Source: Desulfuromonadaceae bacterium | GTDB lineage: Bacteria > Desulfobacterota > Desulfuromonadia > Geobacterales > Pseudopelobacteraceae | NCBI GenBank assembly: GCA_028686145.1 | Contig: JAQUCQ010000009.1 | Coordinates: 1 to 25,332, forward strand | Length of the DNA: 25,332 nucleotides | Direction of reading: 5' to 3' | Shown here: positions 16,317-23,659 of the stretch, one piece after another | How the letters are laid out: each line of letters begins with the position of its first letter | How positions within the stretch are numbered: position 1 is the stretch's first letter | Program-made: the position numbers and the translations under genes | Notes under the pieces: generated by a model | Databases searched by the model: none | What the model saw: the letters and a program-made list of their open reading frames with translations, nothing else | Told to the model about the DNA's origin: nothing

Positions 16317-16718
16317 TCATTCGGTGGAATCAAGTTCTGATTCGAGCTTGGTGCGAATCTCCAGCGGTATCCGCCGTGCTTTGAAGACCGGGCTTATACA
16401 AGCAAGAGTAACCAGTCCCTGAACCAGCAATCTATCGTCTTTTACCCGTACTATTTTTTGGCAGAGCGTAACTGAGGATCCGCCAACACGCACCGGCGTT
16501 GTTATAACCGCAAGAAGATCATCATGAAGAGCTGGAGATTTAAAATCAATATCCAGCTTTACAACCGGGAACACAAAACCATCGCGGGCAAGTTCAGCCA
16601 CGAGAAATCCGCGATCACGAAAATATTCAGTTCGAGCGCGTTCCATATATTTAATGTAATTGGCATGATACACAACGCCGCCGGCATCAGTGTCCTCATA
16701 ATATATTCTGACGTTCAT
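16317..16718 (-). CDS. ybgC: YbgC-type acyl-CoA thioesterase
   Basis: Hotdog-fold thioesterase of 133 residues. The 4-hydroxybenzoyl-CoA thioesterase/YbgC signature YYEDTDAGGVVYHANYIKYMERARTEY is complete, with the catalytic Asp11 and His18. Relatives hydrolyse acyl-CoA or acyl-ACP, and in proteobacteria they often accompany tol-pal genes, which are not present here. AAGAGGG lies upstream of the ATG. It is the first gene of the long minus-strand run and follows a 235-base non-coding stretch, so a promoter for the run probably lies there. The natural substrate is unknown; a hydroxybenzoyl-CoA thioesterase is the main alternative. Confidence 0.9.
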   Translation of the reverse strand: MNVRIYYEDTDAGGVVYHANYIKYMERARTEYFRDRGFLVAELARDGFVFPVVKLDIDFKSPALHDDLLAVITTPVRVGGSSVTLCQKIVRVKDDRLLVQGLVTLACISPVFKARRIPLEIRTKLESELDSTE

Positions 16719-16953
16719 TTGCCGTTATACCCTCTTGATCCATATTGGCAGCTTGAATGATCTACTCTAGAGCAGATTCTATTCATCTGCAACTTATTCT
16801 CGGCAAAACAAAGTCAAAAACATAACCTTCCGCCGTAAAAGCCCAAAAAAAGCTCAGGGCACTAAATTGCGATCTATCTATGCTTTACTATTTCAGCTCA
16901 CGCGTTTGCGCCTCAGAAGCGATTTTTGAAGCAGCACCTTCTTAACCCTTATT
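16719..16953. other. Non-coding gap between rsmG and ybgC
   Basis: No convincing gene was found here. Read on the minus strand it lies between the end of the rsmG operon and the start of ybgC, so it should hold a terminator and then a promoter. A weak hairpin (GCCC/GGGC, 16841-16860) followed on the minus strand by TTTT could be a terminator. An inverted repeat GCAGAT-N7-ATCTGC (16772-16790) and an adjacent CTCTAGAG palindrome lie about 55-75 bases upstream of ybgC, where an operator might be expected. A possible promoter, TTGCAG-N17-TAGAGT on the minus strand, overlaps them. All of these calls are weak. Confidence 0.4.
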
Positions 16954-17616
16954 CTATGCGGCTTTGTTCCGTTTTATGAACGTCAAAACCCGCTGACCCA
17001 TGTTTTGCGGCAATGTATAACGCTGTACCGATGTGACGGTAAAGCCATCGGCCATAAAGGCCTCATCACTGGCAGCGATTTCTCCTTCGGCATGGTCCCC
17101 TTTCATGGCAATCAACACACCATTTTCTGAAAGCAGCGGCGCAGCCAAGGAGACAAACCGGTCAAGCCGGGTAAACGCTCGCGATGTAATAACGCTGAAC
17201 AAGTGCCGATGAGTCACGTGAAGATCCTCGATTCGCGCATGAATCGCTTCAATGTTTTGCAATTCAAGGAGACGAATAATATGTCTTTGAAAATGGATTT
17301 TTTTGGCAACAGCATCGACAGACACCATCGGAATGTCAGGCCTGATTATTTTCAACGGAATTATTGGAAGGCCGGCACCTGACCCTATATCAAGCAGATG
17401 ATCACAACCGGATATATATGGGGCAAGACTAAGTGAGTCAAAAAAATGTTTGATTGCAATCTCATTATCTTTTGTTATCGCGGTCAGATTAACTTTTTTG
17501 TTCCATTTTTTAAGCTCTGCAGCATAGCGTTCAAACTGATCAACCACGTGGCTCGAAAGCAACTGTGGTATTGACGACGTCTCTAGCCCTAGTATATCAC
17601 GTATTACTGAGCTCAT
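16954..17616 (-). CDS. rsmG: 16S rRNA (guanine527-N7)-methyltransferase RsmG
   Basis: Methylates N7 of G527 in the 16S rRNA 530 loop using S-adenosylmethionine; loss gives low-level streptomycin resistance in other bacteria. The 220-residue protein shows the N-terminal YAAELKKWNKKVNLTAI motif, the SAM-binding loop LLDIGSGAGLPIIPL (about 74-88) and the ITSRAFTRL segment, all typical of RsmG (GidB). Its ATG shares one base with the mnmG stop (TAATG). It is the last gene of the rpmH-rsmG series. In many bacteria parA and parB follow directly; here they do not. Confidence 0.96.
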   Translation of the reverse strand: MSSVIRDILGLETSSIPQLLSSHVVDQFERYAAELKKWNKKVNLTAITKDNEIAIKHFFDSLSLAPYISGCDHLLDIGSGAGLPIIPLKIIRPDIPMVSVDAVAKKIHFQRHIIRLLELQNIEAIHARIEDLHVTHRHLFSVITSRAFTRLDRFVSLAAPLLSENGVLIAMKGDHAEGEIAASDEAFMADGFTVTSVQRYTLPQNMGQRVLTFIKRNKAA

Positions 17617-19502
17617 TATTCTGCGAGTCCTTTCCAGGAAGAAGACTTCAAGGCAATCGACAGGATTGAAATGGCTGCAGGTGTAATCCCCGGTATTCGA
17701 GATGCCTGGCCAAGAGTATCAGGCCTGTTTTTAGCGAGCTTTTCACGAACTTCTGTGGTCAGGCTTTTGATTGATGTGTAATCCAGGTTTGCAGGAATGT
17801 GCGTCGATTCAAGTTTTTTTGATTGCTCAACCTGCTCCAACTGACGATCAATATAGCCCCTATATTTTGTCTGTATTTCTACCTGTTCGCGTATTTCTGC
17901 GGATGTTTCACGTGAAACAGCGTCCAGTTCAGCCAGGTCGGAATAACTGATATCGGATCGTTTAAGCAAATGCTCCAGTGTTGTGCCTTTCTGGATATCT
18001 GTAAGACCGCGCCGGGAAAGCACTTCAATCTGTTCGGCAGAATGAATCAAGCGAGTATCCGCTATACGCTCCAACTCCCTGGCAATCGCATTCCGTTTTT
18101 CGCTAAACAGTGCAAATTCCGCTTCTGGCACAAGGCCAAGCTCATACCCGATGTCTCGCAGGCGCAAATCAGCATTGTCCTCACGCAACAGCAGCCGATA
18201 TTCAGCACGCGATGTGAACATTCGATACGGCTCTTGTGTACCAAGCGTAACCAAATCATCAATCATGACACCTATATAGGCCTGACTTCTCGTTAGCACA
18301 AGCGGGTCACGTCCCTTCACTCGAAGAGCGGCGTTGATGCCGGCAACGAGACCTTGGCCCGCAGCCTCCTCATAACCGGAAGTGCCATTAATCTGGCCGG
18401 CATGATACAAATTTGCAATCGCCTTCGTTTCAAGGGAACTATGTAGTTGAATCGGGTCAACATAATCATATTCAATCGCATACGCCGGACGCATTATTTC
18501 AACGCATTCAAGACCAACTATCGATCGGTAAAAGGCTATTTGGATGTCTATCGGCAATGATGTTGACATGCCACTCGGATAAACTTCTATCGTATCAAGC
18601 CCTTCCGGTTCAATAAACGTCTGGTGGCGGTCCTTGTCAGGAAAACGCACGACCTTGTCTTCTATTGATGGACAGTAACGGGGCCCAACACCCTCAATAA
18701 TGCCGGAATATAACGGCGACCGATCTAGGCCGGAGCGAATGATGTCATGCGATCGCTGATTTGTATACGCGATATGACAGGGGATTTGAGGCATGACAAT
18801 CCTGCTGGTTGAAAGCGAAAACGGTAGAGGAGGATCATCACCGTACTGTGTTTCCAGTTTTGAAAAATCAATGGAACGGGCATCCAGCCGTGCCGGAGTG
18901 CCCGTCTTAAGTCTTCCGACGCCAAATCCGAGTGAGCGCATTTGGTCCGAAAGGCCAACTGAAGGCTGATCTCCGGCTCGGCCACCAGGATAATGATTCA
19001 GTCCGATATGGATAAGGCCGCGCATGAATGTACCAGTAGTTATAACAATTGTTTTTGACAGGTACCGGATGCCGGACCGCAACTCAACGCCACGGAGCTC
19101 TTCGCCCTCAAGATACAGAGACGTAACTTCCCCTTGCTTGAGATCAAGACCTTGCTGCTGTTCGAGAACCCGCTTCATACGGAGCCGGTAAAGCTGTTTG
19201 TCTGCCTGGGCACGCGAGGCACGAACCGCAGGACCTTTTTTTGTATTCAGAATTCGGAACTGGATACCGGTTGCGTCGATATTCTTTGCCATCTCCCCAC
19301 CGAGAGCATCAATTTCCTTAACGAGATGGCCTTTAGCTAATCCTCCAATCGAAGGATTACAGGACATAAGCGCAATTGCGTCCAAATTGATAGTCAACAA
19401 CATAGTCCGACAGCCCATGCGAGCAGCCGCAAGAGCTGCTTCACACCCAGCATGCCCGGCACCGACAACTATTACGTCATATATCTGATCATAGGTCATC
19501 AT
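17616..19502 (-). CDS. mnmG: tRNA U34 carboxymethylaminomethyl modification enzyme MnmG
   Basis: FAD- and folate-dependent subunit of the MnmE-MnmG complex, which adds (carboxymethyl)aminomethyl groups to U34 of certain tRNAs. It has 628 residues, the normal length. The dinucleotide-binding motif VVGAGHAGCEAALAAARMG starts near residue 12. The GidA signatures GPAVRASRAQADK, TGTFMRGLIHIG and GQINGTSGYEEAAGQGL are present, as is the C-terminal region ending RIPGITPAAISILSIAL. Two adjacent ATG codons begin the frame and the ribosome binding site is weak. It follows mnmE after a 49-base spacer that contains a parS site, and its own coding sequence contains a second parS. Confidence 0.97.
   Translation of the reverse strand: MMTYDQIYDVIVVGAGHAGCEAALAAARMGCRTMLLTINLDAIALMSCNPSIGGLAKGHLVKEIDALGGEMAKNIDATGIQFRILNTKKGPAVRASRAQADKQLYRLRMKRVLEQQQGLDLKQGEVTSLYLEGEELRGVELRSGIRYLSKTIVITTGTFMRGLIHIGLNHYPGGRAGDQPSVGLSDQMRSLGFGVGRLKTGTPARLDARSIDFSKLETQYGDDPPLPFSLSTSRIVMPQIPCHIAYTNQRSHDIIRSGLDRSPLYSGIIEGVGPRYCPSIEDKVVRFPDKDRHQTFIEPEGLDTIEVYPSGMSTSLPIDIQIAFYRSIVGLECVEIMRPAYAIEYDYVDPIQLHSSLETKAIANLYHAGQINGTSGYEEAAGQGLVAGINAALRVKGRDPLVLTRSQAYIGVMIDDLVTLGTQEPYRMFTSRAEYRLLLREDNADLRLRDIGYELGLVPEAEFALFSEKRNAIARELERIADTRLIHSAEQIEVLSRRGLTDIQKGTTLEHLLKRSDISYSDLAELDAVSRETSAEIREQVEIQTKYRGYIDRQLEQVEQSKKLESTHIPANLDYTSIKSLTTEVREKLAKNRPDTLGQASRIPGITPAAISILSIALKSSSWKGLAE
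17904..17919. promoter_or_regulatory. parS: parS site inside mnmG
   Basis: TGTTTCACGTGAAACA, a perfect 16-base palindrome identical to the widely conserved chromosomal parS consensus bound by ParB (Spo0J). It lies within the mnmG reading frame, where it encodes Val-Ser-Arg-Glu-Thr near the C-terminus. It is about 1.6 kb from the second copy and about 7 kb from the dnaA-dnaN spacer, within the origin-proximal zone where parS sites are normally found. Confidence 0.93.
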
Positions 19503-19530
19503 AGTAAAAGCGGCCCACTATCCGCGTTCA

Positions 19531-19546
19531 TGTTTCACGTGAAACA
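19531..19546. promoter_or_regulatory. parS: parS site between mnmE and mnmG
   Basis: A second perfect TGTTTCACGTGAAACA, here in the 49-base spacer between the mnmE stop and the mnmG start. The palindrome extends beyond the core to 22 bases (19528-19549). It should load ParB for chromosome segregation, and ParB spreading from it could also affect transcription across mnmE-mnmG. The identity of the site is seen directly; its use is inferred from the conserved family. Confidence 0.95.
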
Positions 19547-19551
19547 TGAGG

Positions 19552-20919
19552 TCATTTCCCGATACAGAACGAAGAGAATATGAGGTCAAGAACCTCATCT
19601 GTGGCGGTCTGGCCAGTAACTGATCCAACCGACTGGAGTGCATCGCGAAGATCCAAAGCTAGCAGTTCAAGATTTCTATCCGGAAGTCCACCGGCAAATT
19701 GCTGCAGGTTCTGCTCTGCTGAAACAAGCGCGTCACGGTGACGAGCCCGTGAAAGCGCTACAAATTCACGAGAGTCGGTTGCCGCAGTGTGAAGAAACTG
19801 CTTGCAGACCGTCTGTTTGAGCCTGTCAATTCCATCACCTGAAAGTGCAGTTATGTGGACCAGAGCAACAAAACGTCCCTCACAAGGCAAAACAAAACGC
19901 TGCTGAAGATCTGTTTTGTTAAGTACTGCAATCGCCTTATGGCCACTCAGCGCATCCAAAATCAACTGGTCTTCACGGCTGAATTCTTTAGAGGCATCGA
20001 AAACAGCCAGAATCAGGTCAGCCTGAGGTATTTTGGCTAATGCTCTCGTAATGCCTTCCTGTTCTACAAAGTCATCAGTGTGACGAATACCCGCCGTATC
20101 AAGCAACCGAACAGATAACCCGTCAAAAGTCACTGTTTCCTCAATAATGTCGCGGGTTGTACCAGGTATATGGGTTACAATCGCCCGGTTTTCATTTAAC
20201 AGACAATTAAGCAGACTAGATTTGCCTGCATTGGGTTTGCCTACAATCAGGACCGATATACCGTCCCGCATGACCCGCCCATCTTCAAATGTACATAAAA
20301 GGTCGGCGATGATACTTCGGGCCTCACCAACAGAGGCAAGTATGGAGGCACTATCTGTCTCTCCCAGGTCATCGTCGGGAAAATCAATATACGCCTCAAC
20401 CAATGCAAGCGCACGGAGTAAACAGATGCGTATATCATTGATACGCTTTGACAGAGTTCCCTCACGCTGCCTCTGTGCCAGTTGCAAAGCAGATTCGCTC
20501 TTTGATGCGATAATGTCCATCACCGCCTCAGCCTGTATCAAGTCAATACGACCATTAAGAAACGCGCGTCGTGTAAACTCACCGGGATCAGCCAATCGAA
20601 CCCCACACGAAAGAACAAGTGCCAATACCCTTTCGACAACCAGCCAACCGCCATGACAATGGATTTCGAGAACATCTTCTCGTGTATATGAACGAGGAGC
20701 GCGCATAAACACTGCCATTGCTTCATCAACAACAGCTCTGGTTGACATATCAAAGACGGTGCCAAAAGAAAAACGGTGGCTCACAAGGCCACCGTCAGAT
20801 ACAGGTTTAAAAATAGTATTTCCGACTGCTGCGGCCAGATCCCCGCTCACCCGGATTATTCCAATACCACCATTACCGGGAGGGGTGCTGACCGCCGCTA
20901 TCGTATCACGGATATACAT
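19552..20919 (-). CDS. mnmE: tRNA modification GTPase MnmE
   Basis: GTPase partner of MnmG in tRNA U34 modification. The 455-residue protein has an N-terminal folate-binding domain (DTIAAVSTPPGNGGIGIIRVSG), a helical domain and an inserted G domain: G1 GKPNAGKS (227-234), G2 around PGTTRD (252-257), G3 DTAG (274-277) and G4 NKTD (334-337). It ends in the catalytic C-terminal CIGK. GGAG lies about 11 bases before the ATG. It begins 24 bases after the yidC stop; the jag/khpB gene that often sits between yidC and mnmE is absent. Confidence 0.97.
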   Translation of the reverse strand: MYIRDTIAAVSTPPGNGGIGIIRVSGDLAAAVGNTIFKPVSDGGLVSHRFSFGTVFDMSTRAVVDEAMAVFMRAPRSYTREDVLEIHCHGGWLVVERVLALVLSCGVRLADPGEFTRRAFLNGRIDLIQAEAVMDIIASKSESALQLAQRQREGTLSKRINDIRICLLRALALVEAYIDFPDDDLGETDSASILASVGEARSIIADLLCTFEDGRVMRDGISVLIVGKPNAGKSSLLNCLLNENRAIVTHIPGTTRDIIEETVTFDGLSVRLLDTAGIRHTDDFVEQEGITRALAKIPQADLILAVFDASKEFSREDQLILDALSGHKAIAVLNKTDLQQRFVLPCEGRFVALVHITALSGDGIDRLKQTVCKQFLHTAATDSREFVALSRARHRDALVSAEQNLQQFAGGLPDRNLELLALDLRDALQSVGSVTGQTATDEVLDLIFSSFCIGK

Positions 20920-20943
20920 AAGATATTACTCCGGGCCCGCAGA

Positions 20944-22548
20944 CTAATCTTTAACCAGTTTGTTGATATACATCTGCTGACCTATCGTTAACACATTGTT
21001 TACCAACCAGTACAAAACGAGTCCGGAAGGAAAACTGAGAAACATGAAAGTAAAAACAACCGGCAGGGCCAGCATCATCTTCTGCTGCATCGGATCCATA
21101 TTTGATGGGGTCATTTTCTGCTGCAGAAACATCGTGACGCCCATAATAACCGGCATAACGTAATAGGGGTCTTTATCGGCAAGATCCGTAACCCAAAAGA
21201 AGAAAGGAGCATGACGGAGCTCTATAGAAAACATTAGTGATTTGTAAAGCGCAAAGAATACCGGGATCTGAACGACCATAGGCAAGCAACCACCCATAGG
21301 GTTAACCTTGTGCTCACGATACAGTTCCATAACCGCCTTGTTCATGGCATCTTTGTCATCTTTATATTTTTCCCGAAGCTTCGTCATTTCGGGCTGAATT
21401 TTCTGCATAGCCTTCATTGACTTGTAGCTCTTGTTGGTTAACGGGAAAAACAACGCCTTCAGAATTACAGTCAGGATTATGATAGCGATACCGTAGTTAC
21501 CGACATATCGATAAAAGAACTTCAGAGAATACAGCAACGGCTTGGCAATAACGGTAAACCAGCCTAAATTAAGAGACTGTACCAATGAATTCCCCTGCGC
21601 TTTCAGAATATCAATATCCTTGGGACCGACAAAAAGACGGTAATCAACTTTAACCGACTGTCCAGGATTAACCGTAAACTGAGGGGATGAAACTATAGAT
21701 TCTAAATAGCCGTCAGTATTCTTCTTTAATTCAACTGAAGCGATGTTATTATTTTCGGAAAGAATGGCACTCAGAAAAAACTTATCTGCAAAACCTGACC
21801 AAAGAATTGTTTTGTCATAACGCTTTGAAGCGGCAGAAACGTCTTTGATTTTGTTAAATTGAAGACTGTTATCTGAAAAGAGATAGGAGCCGGCAGTGTC
21901 AAAACGATTATTTTTAACTTTCGGGGCTTCCGGGTAAGTCATGACATGCTGAATAGAACCTACTAAAGGAGTCGCTGAGTTGTTGAATACTTGCGTTTCG
22001 AGCTTAATGCCATATTGACCCGCAGTGAAAGTATAAATTTTACGAACGGTAAACCCTTGCCCGGAAATATAGTTAAAAGTTAGTTGGCGGGACCCGGTTT
22101 TATCCATCTTGAGGCTGTCAACATCGGTTGTAAACACCGTATTATCAGGAAGATTAAAACCGGTTGCTGTCGTTGAAAACGAAAAAAGATTGGGGTCTGC
22201 GTCATTTTCCAGGGTAACTTTTTTTGCGTCAGGAGTATTTTCTTCGCGGTAGTTTTTAAGAGTCAGGCTTTTGAGACTTGCTCCGCGTGAAGAAAACACT
22301 GCCGTATAGAGATCCGTTTCTACACTAACGTCTTTAAGAGGAGCACTTTCAGGTGATTGCCCTGCAGCTTGTGCAGAATTTTGCGGCACGGATGGCTTTT
22401 GAGTATTCACAGCCGGGTTTTCTGCCACGGAAGATACGGTCTGAGGAGCGGAAGGTTCGACCTTGTGTTTCTCTGGCCCGAACAGCATCGAAAACAAATA
22501 AAAAACTGCGATTGAGAGACCTACCGCTATAAAAGCGCGCTTTTCCAT
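20944..22548 (-). CDS. yidC: Membrane protein insertase YidC
   Basis: Inserts and folds inner-membrane proteins alone or with SecYEG. The 534-residue protein has the Gram-negative layout: N-terminal transmembrane helix (about 5-22), a low-complexity linker rich in Pro, Gln and Ser (30-70), a large periplasmic beta domain (about 75-320) and the conserved five-helix core from about 330. The positively charged groove residue appears to be Lys364 in ILKALFFPLT, where many homologues have Arg. NPMGGCLPMVVQIPVFFALYKSL is a YidC hallmark. AGGAG sits eight bases before the ATG. It follows yidD by 27 bases. Confidence 0.97.
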   Translation of the reverse strand: MEKRAFIAVGLSIAVFYLFSMLFGPEKHKVEPSAPQTVSSVAENPAVNTQKPSVPQNSAQAAGQSPESAPLKDVSVETDLYTAVFSSRGASLKSLTLKNYREENTPDAKKVTLENDADPNLFSFSTTATGFNLPDNTVFTTDVDSLKMDKTGSRQLTFNYISGQGFTVRKIYTFTAGQYGIKLETQVFNNSATPLVGSIQHVMTYPEAPKVKNNRFDTAGSYLFSDNSLQFNKIKDVSAASKRYDKTILWSGFADKFFLSAILSENNNIASVELKKNTDGYLESIVSSPQFTVNPGQSVKVDYRLFVGPKDIDILKAQGNSLVQSLNLGWFTVIAKPLLYSLKFFYRYVGNYGIAIIILTVILKALFFPLTNKSYKSMKAMQKIQPEMTKLREKYKDDKDAMNKAVMELYREHKVNPMGGCLPMVVQIPVFFALYKSLMFSIELRHAPFFFWVTDLADKDPYYVMPVIMGVTMFLQQKMTPSNMDPMQQKMMLALPVVFTFMFLSFPSGLVLYWLVNNVLTIGQQMYINKLVKD

Positions 22549-22575
22549 CGAGGCTCCTAAATACTAATTATTGTG

Positions 22576-22788
22576 TTAGGGTACCGGATCGTGGCCGCCC
22601 GGATGAAACGGATGACACTTACATATTCTGATAAAGGTAAGCAACATACCCCTGGCGACACCATGCCGAATTAAGGACTCACGGGAATACTCAGAACAGG
22701 AGGGGTAAAAACGACAGGTCTGAGGAAGAAGCGGAGAAATTATCTTCTGATAAAACCTGATTACAAGGAGCAAGCAGCTCTTGAGCAT
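22576..22788 (-). CDS. yidD: Membrane protein insertion efficiency factor YidD
   Basis: Small protein of 70 residues thought to help YidC-dependent membrane insertion. The family motif is complete: IRFYQKIISPLLPQTCRFYPSCSEYSRESLIRHG, followed by CKCHPFHPGGHDPVP, with its conserved cysteines. An amphipathic N-terminal helix probably binds the inner face of the membrane. The ATG is inside rnpA (28-base overlap), a common arrangement, and GGAG is seen shortly after rather than clearly before it, so translation is probably coupled to rnpA. Confidence 0.95.
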   Translation of the reverse strand: MLKSCLLLVIRFYQKIISPLLPQTCRFYPSCSEYSRESLIRHGVARGMLLTFIRICKCHPFHPGGHDPVP

Positions 22789-23141
22789 GCGGATATGCCT
22801 ATATATCGGAAAGCTTTACTGAGTTCCCGCTCAATATCGGAGGACGTCATTTGTGCCGATTCTCGACGGGGAATAACATTTATATCAACAGCTGTCATCC
22901 CAATGCGATTATGCCTGAAGAATTCCCGTAAATATCGCTTAACACGGTTACGAACAACTGCGCATCCAATTTTCTTGCTGGCGGTGATACCCAGTCGAGC
23001 TGTCTGAAGGTCATTCTCACACCACACAACAAGAAAACCACGCACGGTTGTTTTATACTGTGCGGAAGCGAGCTGAAGAAATTCGGCTCGCTTCCGCAAA
23101 CGTGCTGTTTTTGGAAATGTGGCTACCGTGTCGATACTCAC
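22761..23141 (-). CDS. rnpA: Ribonuclease P protein component
   Basis: Protein subunit of RNase P, which helps the catalytic RNA cut the 5' leaders of tRNA precursors. The 126-residue protein has the start pattern FPKTARLRKRAEFLQL, the RNR-type signature IGCAVVRNRVKRYLREFFR, and DINVIPRRESAQM. It begins with GTG 13 bases after the rpmH stop and no clear Shine-Dalgarno is visible, so it may rely on coupling to rpmH. No other in-frame start fits better. The 3' end overlaps yidD. Confidence 0.94.
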   Translation of the reverse strand: MSIDTVATFPKTARLRKRAEFLQLASAQYKTTVRGFLVVWCENDLQTARLGITASKKIGCAVVRNRVKRYLREFFRHNRIGMTAVDINVIPRRESAQMTSSDIERELSKAFRYIGISACSRAACSL

Positions 23142-23154
23142 GCAAAAATCTATA

Positions 23155-23304
23155 TTATTTTGTTGCGATTTTTACAGACAGGCTTTTACGCCCTTTTGCT
23201 CGTCTGCGCTTAATTACGAGCCGGCCATTCTTTGTGGCCATTCTTACCAGAAAACCATGGGTACGCTTGCGTGAAGTATTGCTTGGCTGATATGTTCTTT
23301 TCAT
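23155..23304 (-). CDS. rpmH: 50S ribosomal protein L34
   Basis: Ribosomal protein of 49 residues, very basic. It begins MKRTYQPSNTSRKRTHGFLV and continues RMATKNGRLVIKRRRAKGRK, the near-invariant L34 pattern, and ends in a short extension SLSVKIATK. GAGGT lies eight bases before the ATG. It is the first gene of the rpmH-rnpA-yidD-yidC-mnmE-mnmG-rsmG series and is divergent from dnaA, with a promoter at 23346-23373. It is too short to be found by the usual length cut-offs. Confidence 0.97.
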   Translation of the reverse strand: MKRTYQPSNTSRKRTHGFLVRMATKNGRLVIKRRRAKGRKSLSVKIATK

Positions 23305-23345
23305 GTTGATTTACCTCTACAAAATTATTTTTCAGGAAATGAGTT

Positions 23346-23373
23346 ATTAAACACAACTCCTGAGATGTGTCAA
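23346..23373 (-). promoter_or_regulatory. Sigma70-type promoter of the rpmH operon
   Basis: On the minus strand TTGACA (23368-23373), a perfect -35 box, is followed after 16 bases by TTTAAT (23346-23351), five of six matches to the -10 consensus. Transcription would start near 23339, about 35 bases before the rpmH start codon. No other candidate of this quality lies in the spacer for this direction. Spacing is one base shorter than ideal. Confidence 0.65.
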
Positions 23374-23518
23374 GTTTTATATTATATCCACTCAAGCAAC
23401 TGCACCCATTGATTTGCCTTGAAAAAGAGGGTCGTCTCTGCTATCTTCCAAGTCCTTCATCATGTCCAATTACTATCCGAAACAAGACTAAACATATTGA
23501 TTTTGTTTATTTAAAAAG

Positions 23519-23527
23519 TTTTCCACA
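23519..23527 (+). promoter_or_regulatory. DnaA box upstream of dnaA
   Basis: TTTTCCACA, an exact match to the DnaA box pattern TTWTNCACA, about 130 bases upstream of the chosen dnaA start. Such a site is the usual place for autoregulation of dnaA by its product. Confidence 0.65.
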
Positions 23528-23659
23528 GTTGTTAACAATAGTGTTGAAAACTCTTCAAATATATTTGATACAGTATATTTAATACTCTTGCTCTTACACA
23601 AGTTACATGCGTTCTTTGATGTTGATAACCAAATACTACGAGTGATTGTGATTTTCCCG

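Larger units (their letters stand above)
23305..23659. other. Divergent rpmH-dnaA intergenic region with DnaA box and palindromes
   Basis: This 355-base, AT-rich stretch holds no credible gene. It contains the rpmH promoter on the left and the dnaA leader on the right. A DnaA box TTTTCCACA is at 23519-23527 (plus strand, exact match to TTWTNCACA), with one-mismatch copies at 23347-23355 and 23592-23600. Between 23529 and 23586 there are three palindromes: TTGTTAACAA (23529-23538), TCAAATATATTTGA (23555-23568) and AGTAT-N5-ATACT (23572-23586). These could be the dnaA promoter/operator or part of a bipartite origin. A dnaA promoter could not be placed with confidence. Confidence 0.6.

Noticed and set aside
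16837..16860. Intrinsic terminator after rsmG
   Set aside because: The stem is only four base pairs (GCCC/GGGC) with a twelve-base loop and four Us; too weak to list as a terminator on its own.
17210..17225. A third parS-like sequence (TGAGTCACGTGAAGAT) in rsmG
   Set aside because: Only the TCACGTGAA core matches; five of the sixteen bases differ from the consensus, so it is most likely chance.
20147..20656. 169-codon open frame on the plus strand opposite mnmE
   Set aside because: It lies wholly antisense to an unmistakable mnmE, has no ribosome binding site that stands out, and its translation is Ser/Arg-rich without recognisable motifs.
22761..22788. The 28-base rnpA-yidD overlap as an oddity
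   Set aside because: Overlap of these two genes is common in bacteria and needs no special explanation.
23367..23582. 71-codon open frame on the plus strand upstream of dnaA
   Set aside because: It covers the rpmH promoter, the DnaA box and palindromes, and its product has no recognisable pattern; a regulatory spacer is the better explanation.
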